A stretch of DNA of 64,000 bases from Pedobacter sp. FW305-3-2-15-E-R2A2 (GTDB lineage: Bacteria; Bacteroidota; Bacteroidia; Sphingobacteriales; Sphingobacteriaceae), in contig NZ_CP151803.1 of NCBI RefSeq assembly GCF_038446955.1, positions 4,712,001 through 4,776,000 on the forward strand. The letters are read 5' to 3'. Positions 53,736-62,302 of this stretch are shown one piece after another; the stretch's first letter is position 1; every line of letters starts with the position of its first letter. Made by a program: the position numbers and the translations under genes. The notes under the pieces were generated by a model. That model was not told the origin of the DNA. It did not search any database and was given only the letters and a program-made list of their open reading frames with translations.

Positions 53736-56420
53736 TTATAGCCACTGATTAAACTTTTTAATGAACAAAGTTTTCACATACTGAGTTAGTAAACAATAGC
53801 CAGTCAGGATGCCAATGAGCCATGGAAAATAGGTAAGCGGCAAGGCTTGCAGCTTCAATATTCCGGCAAAAGGACTAAAAGGAATTGCGATTCCAACCAG
53901 CATAATCAAGGTCGTTGATGCAACTACCGGCGTCGTTGCCCAGCTTTGAATAAAAGGTATTTTCCGGGTCCGGATCAGGTGTACGATCAGCGTTTGTGAC
54001 AGCAGTCCTTCTACAAACCAGCCGGTCTGGAACAGGGTCTGGTGTTCCGGGGCATTGGCTTTAAAAACGAAGAACAGCACTGCAAATGTGGCATAATCGA
54101 AGATGGAGCTGATCGGCCCGATGTACATCATAAACCGGCTGATTCCTGCGGCATCCCATTTTTGAGGTTTCTCCAGGAAATCCTCATCCATTCTGTCCCA
54201 GGGGATAGAAATCTGTGAGATGTCGTACAAGAGATTCTGAATCAACAGGTGGATTGGCAACATGGGTAAAAAGGGAAGAAATGCACTGGCCCCCAGCATG
54301 CTGAACATGTTTCCAAAATTGCTACTGGCAGTCATTTTGATGTATTTGATGATGTTTCCAAAGGTCCTGCGTCCATAAATCACCCCTGTGCGGAGTACCA
54401 TCAGGTCCTTTTCCAGCAAAATGATATCGGCACTTTCCTTGGCAATATCTACAGCCGTATCTACTGAAATGCCCACATCTGCATCTCTTAGCGCGGCAGC
54501 ATTATTGATCCCATCGCCCATAAAACCAACGGTATGACCTTTCAGCTGCAGCAATTTCACAATCCTTGATTTCTGAATCGGACTGAGCTTGGCAAAAATA
54601 CTGGTCTCCGCAAGCCGGGCAGAAAGCTCCTCATCATTCATCTGTTCCAGTTCATTGCCCAATAAGACCTGCTGAAAGGGAATTCCTACATCCCTGCAGA
54701 TTTTCCTTGTCACGATATCATTATCACCAGTCAGGACTTTTATGCTGACGCCCAGTTTCTGCAATCCTTCAATTGCAGGTTTAGCGGAGGGCTTTGCCGG
54801 ATCAAGAAAGCCGATAAAGCCCGTTAAGATCATATTTTGCTCATCCCCTACCGTATAGTTTGCCGGGCGTTCTTCATGTTCTTTTATCGCAACCAGCAGC
54901 ACCCTTAGCCCATCTGCATTGAGTTTACGGGAAATGCGGAGCACGGTATTCCTCATGGTTTCATCCATAGGGACAATGCCATCTTTTTCGATGTGAAGCC
55001 GGCGATCTTCTCCCGGATCGAATGCATGCGAACAGAGGTCAAGCATTTCTTCTACTGCTCCTTTACAGATCAGCAGCTGTTTTCCGTTTTTCTGCTCCAG
55101 GATCACACTCATGCGTCTCCGCTGAAAGTCAAACGGAATCTCATCTACCTTCAGATAGTCTTCTTCCACCTTCAGGTAATCATGGAGTTCTACATGCTCC
55201 AAAACAGCCAGATCAAGCAGATTTTTCAATCCGGTCTGATGGAAACTATTGAAATAGGCCCATTTCAGCACCTCATCATCTTCTTCACCAAATACGTTCA
55301 AGTGCCTTTCCAGAATGATCTTATCCATCGTCAGCGTCCCTGTTTTATCTGTACAAAGCACATCCATCGCCCCGATATTCTGAATGGCATTCAGCCGTTT
55401 CACAATCACTTTGCGTTTGCTCATGTTCTTTGCTCCTTTGGCCAGGTTTGCCGTCACAATCATAGGCAGCATTTCCGGAGTGAGGCCTACTGCAACCGCA
55501 ATTCCGAACAATAAAGCCTCAAACCAATCGCCCTTGCTCAATCCGTTCAGCAGGAAAATAAGCGGCACCATCACCAGCATAAAGCGAATCAGCAGCCAGC
55601 TCACTTTGTTGACTCCTTTATCAAAGCTTGTTTCCGCACGTTTTCCGGTTATCGCTTTCCCAATAGAACCGAAATAGGTCAGATTGCCGGTCGTTACGAC
55701 AATAGCCGTTGCCGTTCCACTCAGCACATTGGTCCCCATAAAACAGATGTTATCCAATTCCAAAGGAGACTTATGATCGGCATCCGGGATGAGTTCTCCG
55801 TTCTTTTCCAGAGGAAGAGATTCCCCGGTCAGCATCGCCTGACTTACAAACAGATCTTTTGACTGAATGATGCGGATATCCGCCGGGATCATATCTCCTG
55901 CACTCAAAAAGATCACATCTCCCGGAACGATATTTTTAATATCAATCTCCTTCCTCCCCCCTATTTTACGGAGCACATTGACTGTAGTTTTCACCATGCT
56001 TTTCAATTGTTCTGCCGCACGGTTGCTGCTGTATTCCTGCCAGAAGCGCAATAATGAACTTAACACCACCATCAGACCTACTACAATCACCGTTTTATAG
56101 TCCCGCTCGGGCGTTTTAACCAACCATACATCCATGATAAATGAAATGACGGCCAAAGACATCAACACCGCAATAAAAGGGTTTAAAAAGGCTTGAAATA
56201 GCTGAACATACCAGGCCGGTGCTTTTTCATGTTGAATTTCATTTAATCCGAACATCTTTCTCTTTTCTGCAACTTGGGATGGCCCGAGTCCTTCTTTATT
56301 GCTGCTCAGCATGGCATAAAAGAAATCCTGATTTCCCCTTGAAGCATTTCTCAATTTGGTTACTGCGACATCATCGAAGCCTGAGACCGCTTTCTGATGG
56401 TTCATTTTTAGTGTTTTCAT
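53736..56420 (-). CDS. mgtA: Mg2+-translocating P-type ATPase
   Basis: An 894-residue P3B-type ATPase that imports Mg2+. Ten membrane helices, TGES (198-201), the phosphorylated DKTGT (D358), and GDGIN late in the protein are present. The ITGEL-to-membrane region (VAVGLTPEMLPMIVTANLAKGA) and the soluble N-terminus are of MgtA/MgtB type. Its ATG overlaps the mgtC stop by 4 bp, so both are translated together. In enterobacteria mgtA is induced by low Mg2+ through PhoPQ and through leader RNA control. Confidence 0.93.
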   Translation of the reverse strand: MKTLKMNHQKAVSGFDDVAVTKLRNASRGNQDFFYAMLSSNKEGLGPSQVAEKRKMFGLNEIQHEKAPAWYVQLFQAFLNPFIAVLMSLAVISFIMDVWLVKTPERDYKTVIVVGLMVVLSSLLRFWQEYSSNRAAEQLKSMVKTTVNVLRKIGGRKEIDIKNIVPGDVIFLSAGDMIPADIRIIQSKDLFVSQAMLTGESLPLEKNGELIPDADHKSPLELDNICFMGTNVLSGTATAIVVTTGNLTYFGSIGKAITGKRAETSFDKGVNKVSWLLIRFMLVMVPLIFLLNGLSKGDWFEALLFGIAVAVGLTPEMLPMIVTANLAKGAKNMSKRKVIVKRLNAIQNIGAMDVLCTDKTGTLTMDKIILERHLNVFGEEDDEVLKWAYFNSFHQTGLKNLLDLAVLEHVELHDYLKVEEDYLKVDEIPFDFQRRRMSVILEQKNGKQLLICKGAVEEMLDLCSHAFDPGEDRRLHIEKDGIVPMDETMRNTVLRISRKLNADGLRVLLVAIKEHEERPANYTVGDEQNMILTGFIGFLDPAKPSAKPAIEGLQKLGVSIKVLTGDNDIVTRKICRDVGIPFQQVLLGNELEQMNDEELSARLAETSIFAKLSPIQKSRIVKLLQLKGHTVGFMGDGINNAAALRDADVGISVDTAVDIAKESADIILLEKDLMVLRTGVIYGRRTFGNIIKYIKMTASSNFGNMFSMLGASAFLPFLPMLPIHLLIQNLLYDISQISIPWDRMDEDFLEKPQKWDAAGISRFMMYIGPISSIFDYATFAVLFFVFKANAPEHQTLFQTGWFVEGLLSQTLIVHLIRTRKIPFIQSWATTPVVASTTLIMLVGIAIPFSPFAGILKLQALPLTYFPWLIGILTGYCLLTQYVKTLFIKKFNQWL

Positions 56421-57127
56421 AACTCTGATTGTTGTCCTGTTAATTCCCAGCTCACCCGCATCACCTCGCTCTCTATCGTTAGTCTGCTCACCATTTTCTC
56501 CATCAACTCGTCCTGATTACCCGCAGCAATGATCTCTGCAGTGATGACCGCATTTGCGGGATCACCATTATCGCTGCTGGTCAATGCCCTCAGCATTAAT
56601 TTATCATGGTTGCCCAAGTGTTGCAGCAAGAGGACACGAATGTGATTTTCTACAGTTTCTTTACACTTGATGGAGATCAGGTATTCTGTGTCTGAGGATT
56701 CGCTTTTATGAAAAATGGAGATTTTACCAAGCTTCAGGCCCAATGGGCGCAACATTAGATGTGCCATCACGATAAAGACGGCGCCGATGGCTGCTTCCGA
56801 AATAAAGCCCATTCCACACAACGCGCCGATGGCGGCAGAACACCAGAGTGTGGCTGCGGTATTGAGTCCGCGCACATTCGTTCCATCCTTCATGATGACG
56901 CCTGCACCTAGAAATCCGATGCCGCTAACAATATAGGAGGCAACTCTGCCACTGGCATCCCCACCGATTTTTACAGCGAGCGTAATGAAGATTGCAGCAC
57001 CCAGGGACACCAGCGTATTGGTGCGTAAACCTGCAATGCGTTGACGCCATTGGCGTTCTATGCCGATTCCTGCGCCCAAAGTAAGCGCCAGCAACAGGCG
57101 GGTTGTGAAGTCTAATGTAGTTAACAT
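56417..57127 (-). CDS. mgtC: MgtC/SapB family membrane protein
   Basis: A 236-residue inner-membrane protein. Five helices in the first 135 residues carry the MgtC signature LGAGIGIERQWRQRIAGLRT and GIGFLGAGVIMKDGTNVRGL, with NTAATLWCSAAIGALCGMGF. A C-terminal ACT-like domain (about 148-230) follows. MgtC proteins modulate ATP synthase or Mg2+ uptake under low Mg2+. It is the first gene of the mgtC-mgtA operon (4-bp overlap), downstream of the unusual leader at 57128-57257. Confidence 0.92.
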   Translation of the reverse strand: MLTTLDFTTRLLLALTLGAGIGIERQWRQRIAGLRTNTLVSLGAAIFITLAVKIGGDASGRVASYIVSGIGFLGAGVIMKDGTNVRGLNTAATLWCSAAIGALCGMGFISEAAIGAVFIVMAHLMLRPLGLKLGKISIFHKSESSDTEYLISIKCKETVENHIRVLLLQHLGNHDKLMLRALTSSDNGDPANAVITAEIIAAGNQDELMEKMVSRLTIESEVMRVSWELTGQQSEL

Positions 57128-57132
57128 GGCTT

Positions 57133-57164
57133 TTGTTGTTGTCCCAATTCAGGTACAGCAACAA
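57133..57164 (-). promoter_or_regulatory. Hairpin just upstream of mgtC start
   Basis: On the minus strand TTGTTGCTGTACC pairs with GGGACAACAACAA at 11 of 13 positions around a 6-nt loop. It ends 5 nt before the mgtC ATG and begins 4 nt after the leader-ORF stop. It could hide the ribosome entry site until the leader is translated. Confidence 0.5.
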
Positions 57165-57168
57165 AGCA

Positions 57169-57225
57169 CTATTCTGAGGAGGGAAGTTGAAAAAATAATG
57201 GCTTATCACACGGAGGCTTATCCAT
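57169..57225 (-). CDS. Candidate mgtC leader peptide (18 aa)
   Basis: The frame ATG 57225 to TAG 57169 encodes MDKPPCDKPLFFQLPSSE. It starts about 20 nt after the predicted transcription start (from the -7 box at 57250-57257) and ends 41 nt before mgtC. Asp and Pro within the first nine codons resemble in character MgtL of Salmonella (MEPDPTPLPRRR...), whose N-terminal acidic/Pro codons destabilise ribosomes at low Mg2+. No sequence homology is claimed. There is no clear Shine-Dalgarno, as is usual here. Confidence 0.45.
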   Translation of the reverse strand: MDKPPCDKPLFFQLPSSE

Positions 57226-57249
57226 AGGGTTTGTTTTTTTATTGTGATG

Positions 57250-57257
57250 CAAAAGTA
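57250..57257 (-). promoter_or_regulatory. -7 box of the mgtC-mgtA operon
   Basis: On the minus strand TACTTTTG is an exact TAnnTTTG match, identical to the tRNA-Ser -7 box. At the -33 position (57277-57280) the minus strand reads CGGG, so the upstream element is missing. That pattern fits an activator-dependent promoter. Confidence 0.6.
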
Positions 57258-57280
57258 AGGCAGGCCCTGACGGATCCCCG

Positions 57281-57319
57281 TTAGGGAACCATTAGAATGA
57301 CATTAGAAAGTCATTAGAA
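57281..57319. promoter_or_regulatory. Four TTAG repeats with 11-bp spacing
   Basis: TTAG lies at 57281, 57292, 57303 and 57314, exactly 11 bp apart. The last three are longer: CATTAGAA at 57290, 57301 and 57312. The array ends next to where the missing -33 element of the mgtC promoter should be. Tandem repeats of about one helical turn are the usual binding mode of OmpR-type regulators, and such a regulator is encoded 1.4 kb upstream. Confidence 0.6.
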
Positions 57320-57334
57320 AAAGGCTGGATTTTA

Positions 57335-58702
57335 CTAAACGTGGTTTAGAATGAGGATAAAGGTAGTTCCTTCCTTCTCTTTGGAGGTCAGCAGAATTTC
57401 TCCGTTGTGGAGGTCAACAATTTTTTTAGTCAGGGCAAGGCCGATGCCATTCCCTTCTGCATATTCTTTATTATTCCCTCTGTAAAAAGGTTTAAAGAGG
57501 TTTTCAATGTCTTTTTCGGCAATGCCGATCCCCTGATCCGAAAAGCGCAGGATCGTTTTTTCTTTATAATAGGAAATGGAGACCACAGATTCCTGGTTTT
57601 CAGAAAACTTGCAATTGTTCTCCATCAGGTTGATAAAGGCAACCTTTAACAGGTGCTCGTTCCCCTGGATCGAGATAAAATCATCGTCTTCCGCTTCCTG
57701 ATCAAAGATGATGTTCACCTGGTATCCAGGCTGGTTGTGCATCACCTCCGTTCTTGCGTCCAGCAGCACTTCATCCAGACGGATTTCCTTAAAGCTGATC
57801 TCTGCCGGATCATAGCTCGCATTGGCGAGGTTCAGCAAATTAGTACTTAAACGGGCCAGTTTACGGGCATCCGTTAAGGCCAGTTCGATCGCTTTTTTGT
57901 ATTCGGCTGTACTTCGTTCTTTATTCTGAGAGATTTCCAGTTCCGCAATTACGGTAGCCAATGGAGTTCTGAGCTCATGAGAGATATGGGAGACAAATTC
58001 TTTCTGGGCATCAAAGGAGTTCTCAATTCTGTCGAGCATCCGGTTAAACGTAATGGCCAGCTCTCCGACTTCGTCTTTACTGTTCTCCACTTTAAGCCTC
58101 AGGTCAAGATTTTTAGCCGTAATTTCTTCTACTTCATCAACCATCTCTGCCACTGGCTTCAGGGCATGTTTTGCAAAAAAGTAACCTGCAAAAACCGTCA
58201 GAGTCATGCTTCCAATCGCAGATAAAATCAGGATAAAACGAAGGTTACCCAACTTTATCAACCCATATTCGTCTTTTGCGGCGGCAGTGATCACATAATC
58301 TGCTCCTTTATACCGATATAAAAAGCCGACTGCCTGAAGTTGTCCCTGGTTAAACTGAATCTCTCCCCTGCTGACAATCTCGGCAATCATCTCCCTGGTT
58401 TCCTTAATCTTATCAATATTTACCGCATCATGGTACAACAGATGAAAATCCGTATCATAAACCGCCACTTCTTCCTGAAATAAAGAACCGGGCGAATTTT
58501 TATAGATCGTTTGTAAAACACCTGGTGCTACTTTAGCATCCAGCAACAGATTGGTTTTAGTCACCGCCAATTGTCTCAGGCGCTTATAATACTCCTCCTC
58601 CCTGTTTTCTGCAGAGGAGAAATAAATAAAAAAGGCAAATCCCGAGATGATCACCGCAAAAAGCAGGGTAAATAAAAGGCTGAGTTTATAGCGGATTTTC
58701 AA
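57335..58702 (-). CDS. Sensor histidine kinase
   Basis: A 455-residue membrane kinase. Two transmembrane helices (about 8-28 and 155-177) enclose a periplasmic sensor of about 125 residues rich in Glu and Asp. A HAMP domain (about 178-232), HisKA with the phosphorylated H242 (SHELRTPL), and HATPase_c (NLMENNCKF, DQGIGI, GNGIGLAL) follow. It is 19 bp downstream of its response regulator. An acidic sensor next to mgtC-mgtA suggests divalent-cation sensing of PhoQ type, but this is inference. Confidence 0.92.
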   Translation of the reverse strand: MKIRYKLSLLFTLLFAVIISGFAFFIYFSSAENREEEYYKRLRQLAVTKTNLLLDAKVAPGVLQTIYKNSPGSLFQEEVAVYDTDFHLLYHDAVNIDKIKETREMIAEIVSRGEIQFNQGQLQAVGFLYRYKGADYVITAAAKDEYGLIKLGNLRFILILSAIGSMTLTVFAGYFFAKHALKPVAEMVDEVEEITAKNLDLRLKVENSKDEVGELAITFNRMLDRIENSFDAQKEFVSHISHELRTPLATVIAELEISQNKERSTAEYKKAIELALTDARKLARLSTNLLNLANASYDPAEISFKEIRLDEVLLDARTEVMHNQPGYQVNIIFDQEAEDDDFISIQGNEHLLKVAFINLMENNCKFSENQESVVSISYYKEKTILRFSDQGIGIAEKDIENLFKPFYRGNNKEYAEGNGIGLALTKKIVDLHNGEILLTSKEKEGTTFILILNHV

Positions 58703-58721
58703 GGTCTTATGTTTTACAGGA

Positions 58722-59405
58722 TCAGCTTTCTTTGAAAATGAAGCCCATTCCGGTTTTGGTATGAATTAGTTTATGATCAAAGTTCTTATCGATTTTCTTT
58801 CTAAGGTAGTTCATATAGACGTCGATGAAGTTCGTTCCGGTATCAAAATGAGTATCCCATACTTTTTCTGCAATCTCCGTCCGTGTCAGAATCCGCTCTT
58901 TATTCCGCAGCATATACTCCAGGAGCTTAAATTCTTTAGGAGTAAGGCTGATTTCCATTCCCATCCTGCTCACTACATTTGTTTGCAGGTTCATTTCCAG
59001 GTCTGCATATTTTAATACGCTCGCTACCGGAGCGTGCAAAGTGCTTTGTGAACGGTTCAACAGGGCTTTTATTCTTGCATGAAGCTCACGGAAGTCAAAA
59101 GGTTTCACCAGATAGTCATCGGCACCGGCATCAAAACCATCGATTTTATCATCTGTGGTACCGAGGGCAGTGAGCATGATGACCGGAATTTCAGGCCAGA
59201 TCATTCTGATTTCTTTACACAGCTCAATCCCATTCATCTGTGGAAGCACAATGTCCGTAATGATCAGATCGTAACGGTTGGAGGTCATTAATTTCTTTCC
59301 CATCAATCCGTCGTAAGCCAGTGTAACCAGGTAGCCCTGTTCCTCCAGCCCTCGTTTAATGAGTTCAGAAACACGAAGATCATCTTCCACTAATAACAAC
59401 TCCAT
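58722..59405 (-). CDS. OmpR/PhoB family response regulator
   Basis: A 227-residue two-domain regulator. The receiver has acidic pocket E7-D8-D9, phosphorylation site D51, T79 and K101. The C-terminal winged helix (about 130-225) shows the normal RITLTPKEFKLLEYML-like segment and GMGFIF end. It is expected to bind direct repeats spaced about 10-11 bp. Candidate sites at 57281-57319 precede mgtC. It is first in an operon with its kinase. Confidence 0.93.
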   Translation of the reverse strand: MELLLVEDDLRVSELIKRGLEEQGYLVTLAYDGLMGKKLMTSNRYDLIITDIVLPQMNGIELCKEIRMIWPEIPVIMLTALGTTDDKIDGFDAGADDYLVKPFDFRELHARIKALLNRSQSTLHAPVASVLKYADLEMNLQTNVVSRMGMEISLTPKEFKLLEYMLRNKERILTRTEIAEKVWDTHFDTGTNFIDVYMNYLRKKIDKNFDHKLIHTKTGMGFIFKES

Positions 59406-59500
59406 ATTGATAAATTAAAAAAGGCTTGTTCCGGCAAATATCCAGAATTATTTCGGATTCCGACATCCGAAGTACAGATAAGCCCTCGGATAGCATGGGC

Positions 59501-59550
59501 AAAAAAAAGCACCGGTTCCAGATCCTAAAATTAAGATCCGGAACTGGTGC
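59501..59550 (-). terminator. Terminator of the YqhD-like gene
   Basis: GCACCGGTTCC (59509-59519) pairs with GGAACTGGTGC (59540-59550) with one G-T pair. On the minus strand it is followed by eight T (plus-strand A-run 59501-59508). It lies 20 bp after the stop at 59570. Confidence 0.8.
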
Positions 59551-59569
59551 CCCTGTTTAACAGAATATA

Positions 59570-60730
59570 TTAATAGCTCATTGCTACGATTTTTTCTACA
59601 TCTGAAGGAGAAAGTGTTTTATGCTCACCTAATCCTAACCATCCTCTTTCTGTGAAGCGTTTAGAGATTTTCTCTGCCGTTCCTTCATAATCATCAGTAT
59701 ATTCCCCAAGCGTTGTTTTAATCTCCATCGCATGGAAAAAATCTTCAGTTTTTGCGATGGCAACCGTTGCGATCTCCTCTACTGTACCTTCCTGGATTCC
59801 CCATACGCGACGACCATATTGCGCAAGTTTTTCTTTCTTCGCTTCAAAGTTATAACGGTAATGACTTGGCGCAATGATTGCCAGTGTTCTCGCATGGTCA
59901 ATACCAAATAAAGCGGTCAACTCATGCCCCATAGCATGTACTGCCCAGTCCGTAGGTACTCCTTTTTGAATCAGGCCATTCAGCGCCATCGTACAGCTCC
60001 ACATAAAATTAGCCGCAGCTTCATAGTCTGCAGGGTTTTCTATCACCTTCGGGCCCACTTCTATCAGCGTCTGCAGAATACTTTCTGAAAAACGATCCTG
60101 CAAATGTGCTCCTGCAGGATAAGTCATATATTGTTCCAACACATGGGTAAAAGCATCGGTTACGCCATTTACCAATTGACGTTTCGGAATGGATTTCACC
60201 ACCTCAGGATCAAGGATAGAGAACTCAGGAAATAAACCTGGTCCACCCATAGCCAGCTTTTCCTGGGTTTCTGCACGGGTGATTACGGCACCGGAATTCA
60301 TTTCTGAACCTGTTGCAGGTAAGGTCAGCACCGAACCAAAAGGCAATCCGACTTCAGTTCTGATGCTCTTTGTTAAGATATCCCATGGATGTTCTCCCTG
60401 ATACACGGCCGCAGCAGAAAGGAATTTCACCCCATCAATTACGGATCCACCACCAACAGCGAGCATATAAGTGATCTTTTCTTCTTTAATCACTTTCAAG
60501 GCCTGCATCAATACTTCATATTCCGGATTTGCAGGGATTCCGGCAAACTCGATCACTTCAAAGGCTTTTAATGCATCGATTACCTGATTATATACACCAT
60601 TGGTTTTGATGCTTCCACCCCCATAAAGCATCATTACTTTAGCTCCGGTTGGAATTTCTCTACTTATCTTTTCTATTTCACCTTTTCCAAAAATGATCTT
60701 GGTTGGGTTTTTAAATTCAAAATTTAACAT
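59570..60730 (-). CDS. yqhD: Iron-containing alcohol dehydrogenase (YqhD/butanol dehydrogenase type)
   Basis: A 386-residue NADPH-dependent aldehyde reductase. The cofactor-site GGGSVIDGVKFLSAAAVY (about 97-114) and GSEMNSGAVI, with metal ligands in NGVTDAFTHVLEQYM and MGHELTALFGIDHARTLAI, are YqhD-type. It reduces short-chain aldehydes, such as those from lipid peroxidation, in the cytoplasm. It stands alone, with a strong terminator. The gene name is by family; the exact enzyme may be BdhA. Confidence 0.88.
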   Translation of the reverse strand: MLNFEFKNPTKIIFGKGEIEKISREIPTGAKVMMLYGGGSIKTNGVYNQVIDALKAFEVIEFAGIPANPEYEVLMQALKVIKEEKITYMLAVGGGSVIDGVKFLSAAAVYQGEHPWDILTKSIRTEVGLPFGSVLTLPATGSEMNSGAVITRAETQEKLAMGGPGLFPEFSILDPEVVKSIPKRQLVNGVTDAFTHVLEQYMTYPAGAHLQDRFSESILQTLIEVGPKVIENPADYEAAANFMWSCTMALNGLIQKGVPTDWAVHAMGHELTALFGIDHARTLAIIAPSHYRYNFEAKKEKLAQYGRRVWGIQEGTVEEIATVAIAKTEDFFHAMEIKTTLGEYTDDYEGTAEKISKRFTERGWLGLGEHKTLSPSDVEKIVAMSY

Positions 60731-60819
60731 TTCTATAGGATTTGTAATGAAGCAAAATTATCACCCATAGCTGGTAATCCCAAGGAGTTTGCCGCATTTA
60801 TTACCCTTAGAATGTCATA

Positions 60820-61548
60820 TTACTCCACCCTTTCCATACTCATCTTTCTTGGACCGGCATTGATATCGTGTTTCCAGAGCTTCCTGTCCTGTTCATCAAT
60901 ATAATACGTACTCAACGTATTATTGGAGATCTCATCAGCTACGCTAACCACCCAGACCTTTCTTACTCCTGATTTCCGGGTCTGAAAGGTTCCTCTTTTC
61001 ACTTCCTTAACAAAAGCACTAATGACTCCTTTTTTGCCCGATGGATTATATTCAAAAATGGAGATCTCCTGTTCATATCCTTCCTTTAAGGGTAACCAAC
61101 GGACAAGCGTGGGGTACAAATTGCTATCAAAATAGGCTGCTGCCGTTGCCTCATTGATATCGTTCTTTGTTTTTTTTATTTTATCGTTATAAAATCCGGT
61201 CACCACTTCGTTGAAATTAAGCGCCATATCACGTTGTGCATTAAAAGAAGAATGGTATAAGGGTTTTAGATTTTTGCGCAAGGCGATGGTAGTATCTGCC
61301 CATTGCCCTTTCATTTGTTTCATTGCTACGGCTGTCGTCACGGTCACCTTCTCTTTACCGAGGGCAATTTTGGTGTCGACTGATCCGATTTCAAATTTCG
61401 AGGTATCTTTCAGGACGTACCATTTCATTTGAAATTGCTCATTTTTAATCCATTTCTCTGTCCCATTCTTTTTCGAGGGGATGAGCTTATCCTGAGCACT
61501 TAAGACGGAAACGGTTAAAAGCAATAAAAAGGTAATTGATAATTTCAT
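60820..61548 (-). CDS. Hypothetical secreted protein (DUF3108-like)
   Basis: A 242-residue exported protein with a signal peptide (MKLSITFLLLLTVSVLSAQ). The mature part is beta-rich and loosely follows the DUF3108 pattern (long antiparallel strands ending in a lipid-binding-like fold, for example RKVWVVSVADEISNNTLSTY and YIDEQDRKLWKHD). The assignment is weak. It is probably periplasmic. Confidence 0.55.
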   Translation of the reverse strand: MKLSITFLLLLTVSVLSAQDKLIPSKKNGTEKWIKNEQFQMKWYVLKDTSKFEIGSVDTKIALGKEKVTVTTAVAMKQMKGQWADTTIALRKNLKPLYHSSFNAQRDMALNFNEVVTGFYNDKIKKTKNDINEATAAAYFDSNLYPTLVRWLPLKEGYEQEISIFEYNPSGKKGVISAFVKEVKRGTFQTRKSGVRKVWVVSVADEISNNTLSTYYIDEQDRKLWKHDINAGPRKMSMERVE

Positions 61549-61667
61549 AATTCAGGGGGTTTGGTTCTGTTATAAGATTGATTTGCAGCGCTCTTGTTAC
61601 ACCAAACACCCCTCAATTTATAGTCAGACAACAATGAATTTTTAGCTGAGCCGACCGAACATCAATT

Positions 61668-62201
61668 TCAGGACAGATTTTCCTGAACAGATTGCCCGGC
61701 AAGATATTCCAGATACTCTGCGTACTCGGTTTTTGTATCTTTTGCCCGGGCAAAGTCTGGAGAAATAGCAGAAAGCTCATCGATCACCTCTTTCTTTGCC
61801 GTTGACATCAGGGTTCGGATCAGGGGCATCTCCGGAATCCGAAAATCCGTATGGTCATGAAAGATCGCCGTTACAATTGTACCGCAATCTCTACCATCTG
61901 CATATTTGATCGCCGTCCATATCCAGCGCTCTCTATAATTTTCTTCCCCCCATTCCCGGGAAATATTTAAATCTCCGGGAAGTTTAGGCCGCATTCGGAA
62001 GCCTTTCTTTCTCAACTCTTTGATAACAGGTTCCAGTAGCAATTGAAAATATACCCCATAAGCGGCTTCCGACAGCTCCTCGTAAGCCTTTAGTAATTTC
62101 AGAGGGTGATTTCGAAGGATTACTTTCCAATTTTGTTCTATGTGTTCCTGAATGAATGCACCGATGGCATGAATGGAACTTTCTGCATAAATTGTTTTCA
62201 T
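61668..62201 (-). CDS. Hypothetical protein
   Basis: A 177-residue soluble protein without a signal peptide. It is a mix of helices and strands with a conserved-looking core WGEENYRERWIWTAIKYADG and DCGTIVTAIFHDHTDFRI. I do not recognise the family. It is divergent from the HxlR gene at 62303, which may control it. Confidence 0.55.
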   Translation of the reverse strand: MKTIYAESSIHAIGAFIQEHIEQNWKVILRNHPLKLLKAYEELSEAAYGVYFQLLLEPVIKELRKKGFRMRPKLPGDLNISREWGEENYRERWIWTAIKYADGRDCGTIVTAIFHDHTDFRIPEMPLIRTLMSTAKKEVIDELSAISPDFARAKDTKTEYAEYLEYLAGQSVQENLS

Positions 62202-62252
62202 AATTTAAGTTTTATCTGAAAGCAAACCTGCCTCTTTTTTTCTTTATTTTGC

Positions 62253-62278
62253 CTTTATATACTTTTTCGTCTATAAAG
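62253..62278. promoter_or_regulatory. Inverted repeat upstream of HxlR gene
   Basis: CTTTATA (62253-62259) and TATAAAG (62272-62278) form a perfect inverted repeat with a 12-bp spacer, 24 bp before the HxlR ATG and 51 bp from the divergent start. It is a candidate HxlR operator. Confidence 0.4.
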
Positions 62279-62302
62279 AAAACAACAACAAACCACTACC
62301 AC

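Noticed and set aside
57128..57250. M-box (Mg2+) riboswitch in the mgtC leader.
   Set aside because: The leader is only about 120 nt and I see no multi-helix M-box layout. The short ORF and single hairpin explain it better.
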